Shown in pieces: positions 45,984 to 55,096 of a DNA stretch of 64,000 nucleotides. The DNA is taken from positions 1 through 64,000 of the forward strand of contig SXXW01000007.1 in the NCBI GenBank assembly GCA_005791165.1. The letters are read 5' to 3'. Source of the stretch: Cytophagaceae bacterium (lineage in GTDB: Bacteria; Bacteroidota; Bacteroidia; Cytophagales; Spirosomataceae). Made by a program: the position numbers and the translations under genes. Positions within the stretch are counted from its first letter, which is position 1; each line of letters begins with the position of its first letter. The notes under the pieces were generated by a model. It ran no database searches. It was given only the letters and a program-made list of their open reading frames with translations, and had not been told where the DNA came from.

Positions 45984-46852
45984 GGCTTTTAACTTATTTC
46001 GTTTTTCTTGTTTCATTTGCTGCATTTTCCCAAAAAAATCCCTACGAAAAGGAAATAGCTACCTTTCGTCAAATACGTATTGACAGCTTAAAGCATGAAA
46101 ATGGATACCTTAATTTATCCGGATTATTTTGGTTAAAAGAAGGTGAAAATACCATAGGTGCCGACCCCAAAAATGATTTTAATTTTCCCGCAGAACATTC
46201 AGATTCTTTTTTGGGTAAAATTATTTTGAATAAAGGAGTTGTAACGTTTAAATCAAGCCAAGCAAATCAAGTGTTTTCATTGGGCCAACCGGTAACCGAA
46301 ATGGTCATTTTTCAAGATAAAAAAGTTGTTGTTTTGGAACACAAATCGCTTCGTTGGTTTATCATTAAACGGGGAGATAAATATGCGCTCCGACTCCGTG
46401 ATTTAGACGGAGAATATGTGCGGAACTTTAAGGGCATCACCTATTTTCCTTTGGATACTTCTTGGCGAATTATAGCAAAATTTGTGCCTACCCAAGGGAA
46501 ACAATTACGCATCACCGATATTACAGGGCGTACTTATTTGGAGGATTCGCCGGGGGTATTACACTTTACGAAGGGGGGCCAGAAATTTACTTTGGAAGCG
46601 GGTGGAACCGTGGACGAATTTTTTATTGTATTTGGAGACTTAACCAATAAAAAATCTACGTATGGCGGAGGCAGATTTTTATATGCCGATAGGCCGGATA
46701 AGGATGGAAACGTTATTTTAGACTTTAATAAATCGCTAAATCCACCTTGCGAGTTTACCCCTTTTGCGACGTGTCCATTGCCAACTAAAGAGAATAAAAT
46801 GAATGTGGAAGTTGGAGCAGGCGAAAAATCAACAGGATTTTCTAAGCATTAA
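45980..46852 (+). CDS. DUF1684 exported protein
   Basis: A 290-residue protein with a signal peptide (MRLLTYFVFLVSFAAFSQ). Its mature part matches DUF1684: ENGYLNLSGLFWLKEGENT at the start, RDLDGEYVRNFKGITYFPLD in the middle, and NKSLNPPCEFTPFATCPLP near the end. The function is unknown; a beta-rich fold with a possible ligand site is likely. The ATG at 45980 overlaps the previous stop. Confidence 0.88.
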   Translation: MRLLTYFVFLVSFAAFSQKNPYEKEIATFRQIRIDSLKHENGYLNLSGLFWLKEGENTIGADPKNDFNFPAEHSDSFLGKIILNKGVVTFKSSQANQVFSLGQPVTEMVIFQDKKVVVLEHKSLRWFIIKRGDKYALRLRDLDGEYVRNFKGITYFPLDTSWRIIAKFVPTQGKQLRITDITGRTYLEDSPGVLHFTKGGQKFTLEAGGTVDEFFIVFGDLTNKKSTYGGGRFLYADRPDKDGNVILDFNKSLNPPCEFTPFATCPLPTKENKMNVEVGAGEKSTGFSKH

Positions 46853-46936
46853 AAAAATTCGAATTTCTCATTAGTTTATTTAATTTAGTATTTTAATTTA
46901 AAGCGTATTTCAGCAAAAGTCGATATAGCAATTAAT

Positions 46937-47788
46937 GTGTATGGAAAGCCTTTTCAAACGGCTTTAGCTATTCGTTCCCTAATTAAATATTCTGGAGATC
47001 ATGTAGGTAGAATTTTCATCAAATTAGAAAAAAAACAACCCTTTGGTTTTGATGAAAATCAATTGAGAGATTTATTGAAAGATCTGGATGTCGTTTATTA
47101 TAAACCCTCTCTGTTTTTGGGATGGTGGCAGATTCAAAAGAGAAATTGGGTCAATAAATTACTCTTTAAAATTCCAATGTTTCGATTTTCCATTAGGTAC
47201 CAATATCCTTGGGAAAAAACGGAAGCCAATTATCTCTTTTTATCTCACAATGACATGGTTTTTCATGGGGATATTTTATCCAACTACATAAGTAAAATCG
47301 AAGATAACATAGCCATAGGACATGTAGGGCAATGTTGGAATTGCCCAGCACATAAAATTCATTGTGATGGAGATCGTTATTGGGACTATAGGCCAACGAT
47401 GGACGAGCTTTCCAATTTGTATAAAAATTGGCCTGTGAATCGAGCCGTAATCTGGGGACTTATTCAGCCAGGAAAAGCGAGTTGGCCCCTACCAGAATGT
47501 CGCTTGAACGAACATGCCGCCTTAATTAATATGCAAATTGCACGCAAGCTTACGGCCCCGAAGGGCTCATTTTCTCCCATCGGTTTAATGACCATGGACA
47601 TCGGAATTAAATGGTTTCAAGATGCTGCAAATGCCGGATACAAAGTCATTCACGACTCATTTTTCAAGTATGCCAAACACGGGATGTTTAATGAAGCCGG
47701 TTCTGGACATGGAGCATTATTTGATGAGAACCTGTATAACAAAGAAGAATCATTGGCCAAAGAAATGCTAGAGTCTAAGTCTTTTTAG
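46937..47788 (+). CDS. Glycosyltransferase-like hypothetical protein; start uncertain
   Basis: A protein of about 283 residues counted from the GTG at 46937. The frame is open from 46889, and a plausible first beta strand (KVDIAINVYGKPFQ) begins upstream of that GTG. No ATG, GTG or TTG precedes it in frame, so the start may be a rare codon or the gene may have lost its start. NYLFLSHNDMVFHGDIL resembles a glycosyltransferase metal-binding strand (DxD-like), and CRLNEHAALINMQ lies further on. It could be a family GT-A-like enzyme for surface glycans. The exact family is not recognised. Confidence 0.6.
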   Translation: MYGKPFQTALAIRSLIKYSGDHVGRIFIKLEKKQPFGFDENQLRDLLKDLDVVYYKPSLFLGWWQIQKRNWVNKLLFKIPMFRFSIRYQYPWEKTEANYLFLSHNDMVFHGDILSNYISKIEDNIAIGHVGQCWNCPAHKIHCDGDRYWDYRPTMDELSNLYKNWPVNRAVIWGLIQPGKASWPLPECRLNEHAALINMQIARKLTAPKGSFSPIGLMTMDIGIKWFQDAANAGYKVIHDSFFKYAKHGMFNEAGSGHGALFDENLYNKEESLAKEMLESKSF

Positions 47789-48300
47789 TTTTTCTCAAAC
47801 CATTTGGCATAATCGATATAATTCATCGCAGTCCGCATGAATATTTCTGCCGCCTCAGGACTTACCGGTTTTAAATATTTTGCAGGATTGCCCGCATAAA
47901 TACTGCCAGAAGGCACACGTGTATTTTGAGTGACAACGGCCCCAGCGGCAATGATACTACCTGTTTCAATATAGGCCCCATCCATGATGATGGCCCCCAT
48001 TCCTACTAGAACAGAATCTTCAATCGTACATCCATGAACAATGGCATTGTGCGCGATCGAAACATAATTTCCAATCGTCGTTTCCGTTTTTTGATAAGTA
48101 CAATGAATTACGGCACCATCTTGAATATTGGAATGATGGCCAATCTTGATTTTATTGACATCGCCTCTTATCACCGCATTGAACCAAATGGTACAAAAAT
48201 CGCCTATTTGGACATCGCCTACAATCGTGGCGTTGGGCGCTTGCCAATTGTTACTTCCAAATTGCGGGGATACCCCTTTTACCGGTAAGATTAGTGCCAT
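47785..48300 (-). CDS. Gamma-class carbonic anhydrase-like hexapeptide protein
   Basis: A 171-residue left-handed beta-helix protein. Three zinc-ligand His residues are in place: GAVIHCTYQ, and the pair in SIAHNAIVHGCTIEDS. Repeats such as VLVGMGAIIMDGAYIETG are regular. Members of this YrdA/CaiE-type group may hydrate carbon dioxide or bind metals without activity. It is convergent with the glycosyltransferase-like gene, overlapping by 4 bases. Confidence 0.88.
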   Translation of the reverse strand: MALILPVKGVSPQFGSNNWQAPNATIVGDVQIGDFCTIWFNAVIRGDVNKIKIGHHSNIQDGAVIHCTYQKTETTIGNYVSIAHNAIVHGCTIEDSVLVGMGAIIMDGAYIETGSIIAAGAVVTQNTRVPSGSIYAGNPAKYLKPVSPEAAEIFMRTAMNYIDYAKWFEKN

Positions 48301-48310
48301 GTGTTGGTAT

Positions 48311-48823
48311 TTATTCAGGCCATTTGCCTTGTAATTTCATCACTTTTTCAATGACATCTCGAACTGCACCCTGTCCACCTTTATATGGCGACACGTATTT
48401 AACCGCCGATTTAATTTCTGGAATCGCATCAGCAGGACAAGTACTCAATAATTTGGGTCTTTGTAAAATTTTTAAATCAGGCGTGTCATCCCCCATATAT
48501 AAAACTTGATCCTCCGAAATGCCTATTTTTTTAAGCCAAGAAAGGTAGGTGCTCAATTTATCCTGCCCGCCTAAACTCATGTAAATGTCTTGAAACTTTA
48601 AATTTTCTAGCCTTTTTTTGACTCCAAGATGTCCGCCTCCCGAGATAACACATAATGAAAATTCTGCCTCTCTCGCCTTTTCTATGGCATAACCATCCCG
48701 AATAAAAAAACTTCTAAAATGCTCCCCCGTTTCCAACACATGTACTTGCCCATCCGTCATGACCCCATCCACATCAAAAACAAATGCTTTTATACTTGAA
48801 AACAATGAGAGTACGTTATTCAT
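48311..48823 (-). CDS. KDO 8-phosphate phosphatase (KdsC-like HAD hydrolase)
   Basis: A 170-residue HAD phosphatase without a cap domain. Motif I FDVDGVMTDG carries the nucleophile Asp; VISGG is motif II, and MGDDTPDLKIL is motif IV. This length and pattern match KdsC, which removes phosphate from KDO-8-phosphate in lipid A-core synthesis. It lies 10 bases upstream of the carbonic anhydrase-like gene on the minus strand. No other KDO gene is nearby. Confidence 0.88.
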   Translation of the reverse strand: MNNVLSLFSSIKAFVFDVDGVMTDGQVHVLETGEHFRSFFIRDGYAIEKAREAEFSLCVISGGGHLGVKKRLENLKFQDIYMSLGGQDKLSTYLSWLKKIGISEDQVLYMGDDTPDLKILQRPKLLSTCPADAIPEIKSAVKYVSPYKGGQGAVRDVIEKVMKLQGKWPE

Positions 48824-48888
48824 ATAGGTAATATTAGCCCCAAATATCTTAAATTTTTATGTATTTTTACCTTCTTTTGAGTTTGATT

Positions 48889-51800
48889 ATGCCAAAATCG
48901 TTGCGCCATATAAAGATTCTGTCTTATTTAATTTTTGCCTTTGTTTATTCATATAGAGGTCAAGCGCAATCAATTTCAGGAAAACCAGATCGCTTAGCCC
49001 AAGAAGTTAAATCCTGGATTTCAACGAGCAAGTTTAAGGATGCTCCTAAAATTGGCGATCAGTTTTCTAGTTTATGGGGGTCTAAATTTCTGAGCCAACA
49101 ACAAACCGCAGAGATCCAAGAAATAGTCATTCTGATGCCAAAAAATGGATTTCGAACCCCCAATTTGGCTTATTTCTTTATCAGAAATGTGGTGCAGATT
49201 CCCAATGATTCCCCACTATTTTTCGATTTTATCGCTGTTTGGAAAAAATTATTGGATCAAAAAGATGCTAAAACTGCTATGGTTTTGGCGGAGCAATTGG
49301 ACTCCTGGTTTTATACCAAACAATTAATTCAAACTGGAAATCTGACCATAAGCATTCAAGGCAACTTGCGAATTCTGTGGCCCACGATCAAAACAAAATT
49401 AGCAGATACTTTACAAGTAACGGCTCAGAGTGATGGTTGGGATACCGAATCGCCCCTATCAGACGCTCCTGTGGCCGATTATTATGATGAGCAATCCTCA
49501 TGGTTCTCACCTAGCAAAGCTTTGGACGGCCCAAGATTTACTTGGGAAAAACCCGAAGTTCGATTCAAAATAGGCAAGGATAGCCTTCGATTAGAAAGCA
49601 AGGAATTCTCATGGTTATTAAAGGATAAGTTCGGAATAGGTACTGATGCGGATTTGGGAGGAGCTATTTGGGGAATCCCAAATTCCAAGCTAACATTAAA
49701 TGATTGGGAAATATTACCTCGGTCCGCGAGTCTTTTGGGCATCAAATCTCTGTTAACATTGGAGGGGAAGGCCAACGAAGGGATGTCTAAAATTTCCCTA
49801 AAACGAAAAACAGGCGCGCCTAATTTTAATTTGGAATTTCGTTCGAATGAAAATATAAAAGAACCTATTGTTGGGGCATTTGGTACAGCGAAAGGCCGAC
49901 TATGGATCCAAGGAAATAAATTGGGCCTATTGGCTTCGCGGGAGGCGGCCCAACTAGAAATACTGAAAAATAAAAAGATGATTGCCCGTGTTTTGGCACC
50001 CTCTTTTTGGATTTCACCCGAGGGTTCTATCGATATCCCCAAAGGTTCTTTTGTGACATACATCGGAGTGAAGGACTCTTTGTATCATCCTCTCATTCGG
50101 GGAAATTGGTACGCAAAAGATCAAACCTTACACATTAAAAAATTAGAAGGAATAGCCGAGGAAAGACTTTTGTTTGAAGATTCATATCATCAAATTAGAA
50201 TTTCCGCCGACTTAGCTATTTTAAAAAGAAATACAGATAGAATTGATTTTTACCGCGTCTCAGGAAAGTCTCAAGTGCCCGCCTGGATAGAATCTTTCGA
50301 TTATTATAGTCCTGACCGAATCGAAATGTTGCAAGGCACTTTAACATTCAACCCAATGCGCGTTCTGTATAATTTCCTCATCGAGTCTAAACGCAATTGG
50401 GCTTATTATGGTGATATTTTAGAGAAAAATAATAAGGAGTATAAAGCATTGATGCCAGGTTTTAATACCTTCATTAAGGCGGGCTACATTCAATATGATC
50501 CCAAAACGGACATCATGTCCTTTACCAAAATGGGGAGGCATTATGCCCAAGTACAATTTGCGAAAAAAGATTTTGACAAATTTTTTGTCGCCTCCAATGC
50601 GAATCAAATTTCCCGCGATTCCGCCAATATATCTATTGACATAGCCGCTCAAAAACTTATCGTCCGAGGAGTAAAAGAGGTTACGGTTTCAGATTCCTTA
50701 AAAGCAAATTTTATCCCTTCAGACCGGCAAATTGTCTTTAGCAGAGGGAGGGATTTTGATTTTAAAGGGGAAATTAAAATTGGAAATTATCGGTTTAGAG
50801 GCCCTTTGTTTGATTTTAATTTTTCTAATTTTTCGGTCAATTTTAAAGAAATAGATTCCATTACATTTTTGCCCAAATTGAAAGACGGCTCCTTGGGGAA
50901 TAGAGAATTGGGGGGCCAATTTAAATATGGGGCGGGAACTATTTTATTAAGTCCGCCGAATAACAAATCGGGCCGATTGGGCGTGGCAGAATATCCTAAA
51001 CTCATTATCCCTACGGGAGTAATCTCCTATTTTAATGAGCCTTGGCGTGCAAAAGGCGTATATGGCAAAGAGTTTTATTTTAAAGTCCCGCGCATTGAAT
51101 TAGATAGTCTTACCCAAAAAGAAATTAAGTTTGAAGGAAGCTTTTATACCGACGGCCTCATTCCTACTTTAAAGGTTTCGCTAGTATTAATGCCCGACCA
51201 GTCTTTTGGGTTTAGGTATACCAGTAAAGCTCCTTTGGATTTGTATAAAAAACAAGCCAAATACATCATGTCTGAGCCATTGCTGATGGATAAATTAGGC
51301 TTACGCGCTTCCGGAACATTGCAGATATTAAGCCTTTCGTCTATTCAAAAGTCGACCTACTTTTACCCTGATTCTTTGATATCTACTGCTCTAGAGGGAA
51401 AAATGGCATCAAATTATCAAGGAAAAAACATATTTCCAGAGACCAAATGGGCCGCCCATATGTTAAATTGGCGCCCGAGTCTAGACAGCCTTTGGGTGAA
51501 ACCCATAAAAAATCAGATTGCATTTTATCAAAACCAAGTTCGCCTAGACGGGCAAATGGGGGTGCATAATAAAAAGGTTTTTGCCCGCGGAAAACTTGTC
51601 TTTGGGGATGGAGTTTTTATCTCCAATCATTTTAATTTAGCCTTTTCTCTTTGGCAAACGAATCAAAGTGAAATGCGCATAGGAAGGCAGATGCCTTCTT
51701 TTAAGCCTGCCATTTTCACCAAATCAATTACAGCGGAGGCTAATTTATTGACCCAAAAAGTCTCGATTAAACCGAGTAGCGAAACGCTTTCGAGCCGAGA

Positions 51801-53628
51801 AGAAAGCCCAATTATTTTCCCATACATTGCCTATCAAAGTATTTTGACGGAAGCACTTTGGGATCTGAAAGCTGAACGATTTAAGATGTTTGGCAAATCT
51901 GGTTTCGAGCTATCTCGTTGGCTTGAGGACAGTACAAGTACTTCATTAGACAGTACGTCGATGACCCTGAAAAATCGGATTTTGACTAGCGCAGGTCAAG
52001 AAACGCAAGGATCAATTAAGGCGTTTTCTGCTGAATATGATTTAAAAGCTCAGTTTTTACAATTAGGAGGCGTTCAGCATGTGGCTATCGGTGCAGCTTT
52101 TGTATTTCCGGCTAAAGGCTTATTTGCGATTCAAAAGGATGGCCAATTTAAACCATTTTCTGGGGCAAGGGCTATGCTGGATCCTTTAAATAATCTCCAT
52201 AAATTATCAGATTTACGTGTCATCGAAGCTAATTCAGATGCCTGGAAGGGAGAAGCCAATTACTTGTTGCCACGAAGCGATGGAGATACAGTGGCCATCC
52301 CTATTAAAAACTTCGAATTCTTGAAAGTGGAGAATCCTGCTCCAGCCTCAGCTAAAACTAAATCATCTGCTGCAGAGCCTTTGCAATGGGTTCAAGCAGA
52401 AGGCTTAATTCCTGAAAAATCTCCCATCTTGCTTAGTGAACATCAGCAATACAAGGGAGAAGTTAATGTGGTTTCAAAAATGCCATTCTTAAAACTAAAG
52501 GGATTTATTCGGCCTTTGATTGGCTTGAAAAATTTCCGTTCGGCTTGGATCCCCTTTGAAAATGCGAAAGGCGAATCGGCCAATTTACGTTTAGATGCCA
52601 ATCTGCGCGATGAGGCTGGCAGACCTGTTACGGCAGGAATTTTTATTAATGCCGATAATAAATTGTATCCTACTTTTTTAGGACCTTTTTCAGATGAATT
52701 AGACCCCGTGCTTTTTTCTGCTCAGGGGGAAGTGAATGAAGGTAAAGAATCATATGAAATCAAAGGTAAATCGAGCGAATTGAGGCTATTTATTGATCAG
52801 AAAAGAATGGAAGCCAATGGCCCTGTTCAGTTGTTTACGGGCAACGAAGGAATTAAGTCTTTTGGTAAAATTAATTTGTCTACCGATACTTTGAGCCCAA
52901 GAATAGAGGCTTGGCTAAGCATCCAATACCCCATTCCGGCCACCGTTTTAAAAGTAATGGGAGATCGGATTGTTAAATATAATTTGGATGAAGGCTACAT
53001 TTCTACTTCAGCCGATGAGCCGGAGGATCGCGATGAATACCTAAAAAGAGTGGAGTTTTTATTGAAAAAACCATTGGTTGATCCTATTCGGACGAAAATG
53101 GATCAGGCACATATGGCCCTTGACAAAGTGTCTCCCGAATTTGCCAAAAACATAAATTTTTCAAAAGTACATTGGGCCTGGTCGGCGAATACAAGCTCAT
53201 TTTATAGCCTGGGCGGATTGCCCTTAGTTAATGTGGGACCCGTGGATATTAATAGTACGGTAAAAGGATACATGGAGGTAATTAAGAAGCCGAACAAAGA
53301 AGAGTTTTATGGGTATTGGGAATTATCCGAAGATCTTTGGTATTATTTTGCGTACTTTAACGGCGAATTAGGGGTATTTTCTTCAGACAATCAATTTTTG
53401 GCAGCTATTCGTGAAGCGGTTAAAAATGAAAAAGTAGATAAAAAAGACAAGGATATTGTGCGGGTAGTGGAAGCGGCGGCAGATGAAAAGGATACTTTTT
53501 TGAAACGCTTTTTGTTGTATTACAGACAAACAAGCGTAACGAAAAAAGCAGTGAATGCCAAAAAGCAAGCCCCTGTTAAAGAAGCACCTAAGTCCACAAA
53601 ACCTAAAACAAAACAAGGCGGATTTTAA
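48889..53628 (+). CDS. Giant exported protein of unknown function (about 1579 aa)
   Basis: The frame is open from 48859, but the ATG at 48889 gives a clean signal peptide (MPKSLRHIKILSYLIFAF, ending near YRGQAQ). I do not recognise a domain. It is rich in alternating beta strands with many Trp, Tyr and Phe, and has a long middle with repeated Asp-Ser-Leu motifs (KDSLRLESKEF, DSITFLPKLKDG). The C-terminus is lysine-rich low complexity (VNAKKQAPVKEAPKSTKPK). Its size and export signal suggest a cell-surface or periplasmic protein. It is followed at 9 bases by the acyltransferase gene, so the two may be co-transcribed. Confidence 0.75.
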   Translation: MPKSLRHIKILSYLIFAFVYSYRGQAQSISGKPDRLAQEVKSWISTSKFKDAPKIGDQFSSLWGSKFLSQQQTAEIQEIVILMPKNGFRTPNLAYFFIRNVVQIPNDSPLFFDFIAVWKKLLDQKDAKTAMVLAEQLDSWFYTKQLIQTGNLTISIQGNLRILWPTIKTKLADTLQVTAQSDGWDTESPLSDAPVADYYDEQSSWFSPSKALDGPRFTWEKPEVRFKIGKDSLRLESKEFSWLLKDKFGIGTDADLGGAIWGIPNSKLTLNDWEILPRSASLLGIKSLLTLEGKANEGMSKISLKRKTGAPNFNLEFRSNENIKEPIVGAFGTAKGRLWIQGNKLGLLASREAAQLEILKNKKMIARVLAPSFWISPEGSIDIPKGSFVTYIGVKDSLYHPLIRGNWYAKDQTLHIKKLEGIAEERLLFEDSYHQIRISADLAILKRNTDRIDFYRVSGKSQVPAWIESFDYYSPDRIEMLQGTLTFNPMRVLYNFLIESKRNWAYYGDILEKNNKEYKALMPGFNTFIKAGYIQYDPKTDIMSFTKMGRHYAQVQFAKKDFDKFFVASNANQISRDSANISIDIAAQKLIVRGVKEVTVSDSLKANFIPSDRQIVFSRGRDFDFKGEIKIGNYRFRGPLFDFNFSNFSVNFKEIDSITFLPKLKDGSLGNRELGGQFKYGAGTILLSPPNNKSGRLGVAEYPKLIIPTGVISYFNEPWRAKGVYGKEFYFKVPRIELDSLTQKEIKFEGSFYTDGLIPTLKVSLVLMPDQSFGFRYTSKAPLDLYKKQAKYIMSEPLLMDKLGLRASGTLQILSLSSIQKSTYFYPDSLISTALEGKMASNYQGKNIFPETKWAAHMLNWRPSLDSLWVKPIKNQIAFYQNQVRLDGQMGVHNKKVFARGKLVFGDGVFISNHFNLAFSLWQTNQSEMRIGRQMPSFKPAIFTKSITAEANLLTQKVSIKPSSETLSSREESPIIFPYIAYQSILTEALWDLKAERFKMFGKSGFELSRWLEDSTSTSLDSTSMTLKNRILTSAGQETQGSIKAFSAEYDLKAQFLQLGGVQHVAIGAAFVFPAKGLFAIQKDGQFKPFSGARAMLDPLNNLHKLSDLRVIEANSDAWKGEANYLLPRSDGDTVAIPIKNFEFLKVENPAPASAKTKSSAAEPLQWVQAEGLIPEKSPILLSEHQQYKGEVNVVSKMPFLKLKGFIRPLIGLKNFRSAWIPFENAKGESANLRLDANLRDEAGRPVTAGIFINADNKLYPTFLGPFSDELDPVLFSAQGEVNEGKESYEIKGKSSELRLFIDQKRMEANGPVQLFTGNEGIKSFGKINLSTDTLSPRIEAWLSIQYPIPATVLKVMGDRIVKYNLDEGYISTSADEPEDRDEYLKRVEFLLKKPLVDPIRTKMDQAHMALDKVSPEFAKNINFSKVHWAWSANTSSFYSLGGLPLVNVGPVDINSTVKGYMEVIKKPNKEEFYGYWELSEDLWYYFAYFNGELGVFSSDNQFLAAIREAVKNEKVDKKDKDIVRVVEAAADEKDTFLKRFLLYYRQTSVTKKAVNAKKQAPVKEAPKSTKPKTKQGGF

Positions 53629-53637
53629 CCCATCATT

Positions 53638-54426
53638 ATGGCATCCAAACTGACAAAATTATTTCAATTTATGGATACGCTTGGCATAGGCGAAAGGGAT
53701 CCTTTCGGCAATCCAATCGTTTTCAAGCGTATCATCATGATCGTCATGGGGTTTTTGACCTATAGCCGTTTGCGTTTTTACAATAAGACCATTATCAAGG
53801 GCACGGAATATTTGGACGAACTTCCCGAAAATGGAATCCTCTTTTTGCCCAATCACCAGACCTATTTTATGGATGTGATTTGTTTGTATCATATCTTTTT
53901 TTCGGTCAAATGGGGTATTAAAAATTCCATCAATTACCCCATTTATTTATTGGCCCCAAGGTCTAATTTATTTTATGTCGCAGCGGCTGAGACGATGAAA
54001 GAGGATGGCTTGTTGCCAAAAATATTTGCGCAAGCGGGGGCTATTTTAGTCAATCGTTCTTGGAGGGCAAAAGGAGAAGATGTAAAACGCGAAGTGGATT
54101 TAGAGGCGGTATCCAAAATAGGAAAAGGCTTAAAATGCGGTTGGGTGGTTAGTTTTCCCCAAGGAACCACACGCGCTTTTGCGCCCCTGAGAAAAGGGAC
54201 GGCCCATTTAATAAAGGGCGAAAATCCTTTGGTTGTGCCTGTCCGAATTAATGGATTTAGAAGGGCTTTTGATAAAAAAGGCTTGTTGATGAAAAAGCGG
54301 AATACAAATTTAACGGTAGAATTTAGAGAGCCCATACGCTTTAATCCGGAAGATTCTGTCGACGCAATCATGCAAAAATTAACCATGGAGTTGGGTTTAG
54401 ATATGGACGATGCAAACCAAGACTAA
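53638..54426 (+). CDS. Lysophospholipid acyltransferase-family protein
   Basis: A 262-residue PlsC-like acyltransferase. The catalytic block LFLPNHQTYFMDVICLYH has the HxxxxD motif, and SFPQGTTRAF stands in for the FPEGT block, with Gln in place of Glu. It has no clear N-terminal signal but contains hydrophobic stretches (IIMIVMGFLTY). Acyl transfer to a glycerolipid is likely; the exact role is unknown. Its 3' end overlaps recO by 17 bases. Confidence 0.85.
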   Translation: MASKLTKLFQFMDTLGIGERDPFGNPIVFKRIIMIVMGFLTYSRLRFYNKTIIKGTEYLDELPENGILFLPNHQTYFMDVICLYHIFFSVKWGIKNSINYPIYLLAPRSNLFYVAAAETMKEDGLLPKIFAQAGAILVNRSWRAKGEDVKREVDLEAVSKIGKGLKCGWVVSFPQGTTRAFAPLRKGTAHLIKGENPLVVPVRINGFRRAFDKKGLLMKKRNTNLTVEFREPIRFNPEDSVDAIMQKLTMELGLDMDDANQD

Positions 54427-55096
54427 GGGACTTGTTCTACATAATTTAAAGTACCGAGAAACATCGTTGTTGGTGACTATTTACACCGCCGAATTCGGAA
54501 TTGCATCCTACATAGAAAATGGGGTACGGTCGGCCAAGGCGAAGCACAAAATGGCGCTGTTCCAACCCTTGACCCTGTTGGACCTAGAAGTTTTTCACAA
54601 ACCAGGCCGTGGGCTTCATCGAATTTCAGAAGCAAAATGCTATTTTCCTTATCGCCAAATTCCTTTTGATGTAGGCAAATCAAGTATTGCTTTATTTTTA
54701 AGTGAGATATTAGGCAAAGTTTTAAAAGAAGAAGAAGCGAATTTTCCTTTGTATGATTTTTTAGAGGAATCGTTCCAATTTTTGGATGGAGCCCAAGGGA
54801 ATTATGAAAATTTTCATATCCAATTTCTTTGGAATTTGGCCTCATTTTTAGGCTTTGCACCCGGAAGTACGGAGGAGTTGATCGACCAATTAAAACAGTC
54901 TCAATTTTCAGGGGCAAATGCCATTGATGCTACATTATTGAGCGACCTTGTTATGGCCAATTATGGCGAGTCTTTTATAATTTCTAGGGCCCAACGAAAG
55001 GAATATTTGTCCGGACTTTTGTATTTTTATCGGTTGCATATGGAGTCCTTCGGTGAACTTAGGTCTTGGGAAATTTTGCAAGAAGTTATGGCATGA
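54410..55096 (+). CDS. recO: DNA repair protein RecO
   Basis: A 228-residue RecO. The N-terminal OB fold (TKGLVLHNLKYRETSLLVTI, in part) and the YFPYRQIPFDVGKSSIALFL segment of the helical domain are typical of Bacteroidota RecO. The zinc-cysteine motif seen in many RecO proteins is absent. It loads RecA onto SSB-coated DNA with RecR. It overlaps both neighbours, which indicates tight translational coupling. Confidence 0.9.
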   Translation: MQTKTKGLVLHNLKYRETSLLVTIYTAEFGIASYIENGVRSAKAKHKMALFQPLTLLDLEVFHKPGRGLHRISEAKCYFPYRQIPFDVGKSSIALFLSEILGKVLKEEEANFPLYDFLEESFQFLDGAQGNYENFHIQFLWNLASFLGFAPGSTEELIDQLKQSQFSGANAIDATLLSDLVMANYGESFIISRAQRKEYLSGLLYFYRLHMESFGELRSWEILQEVMA

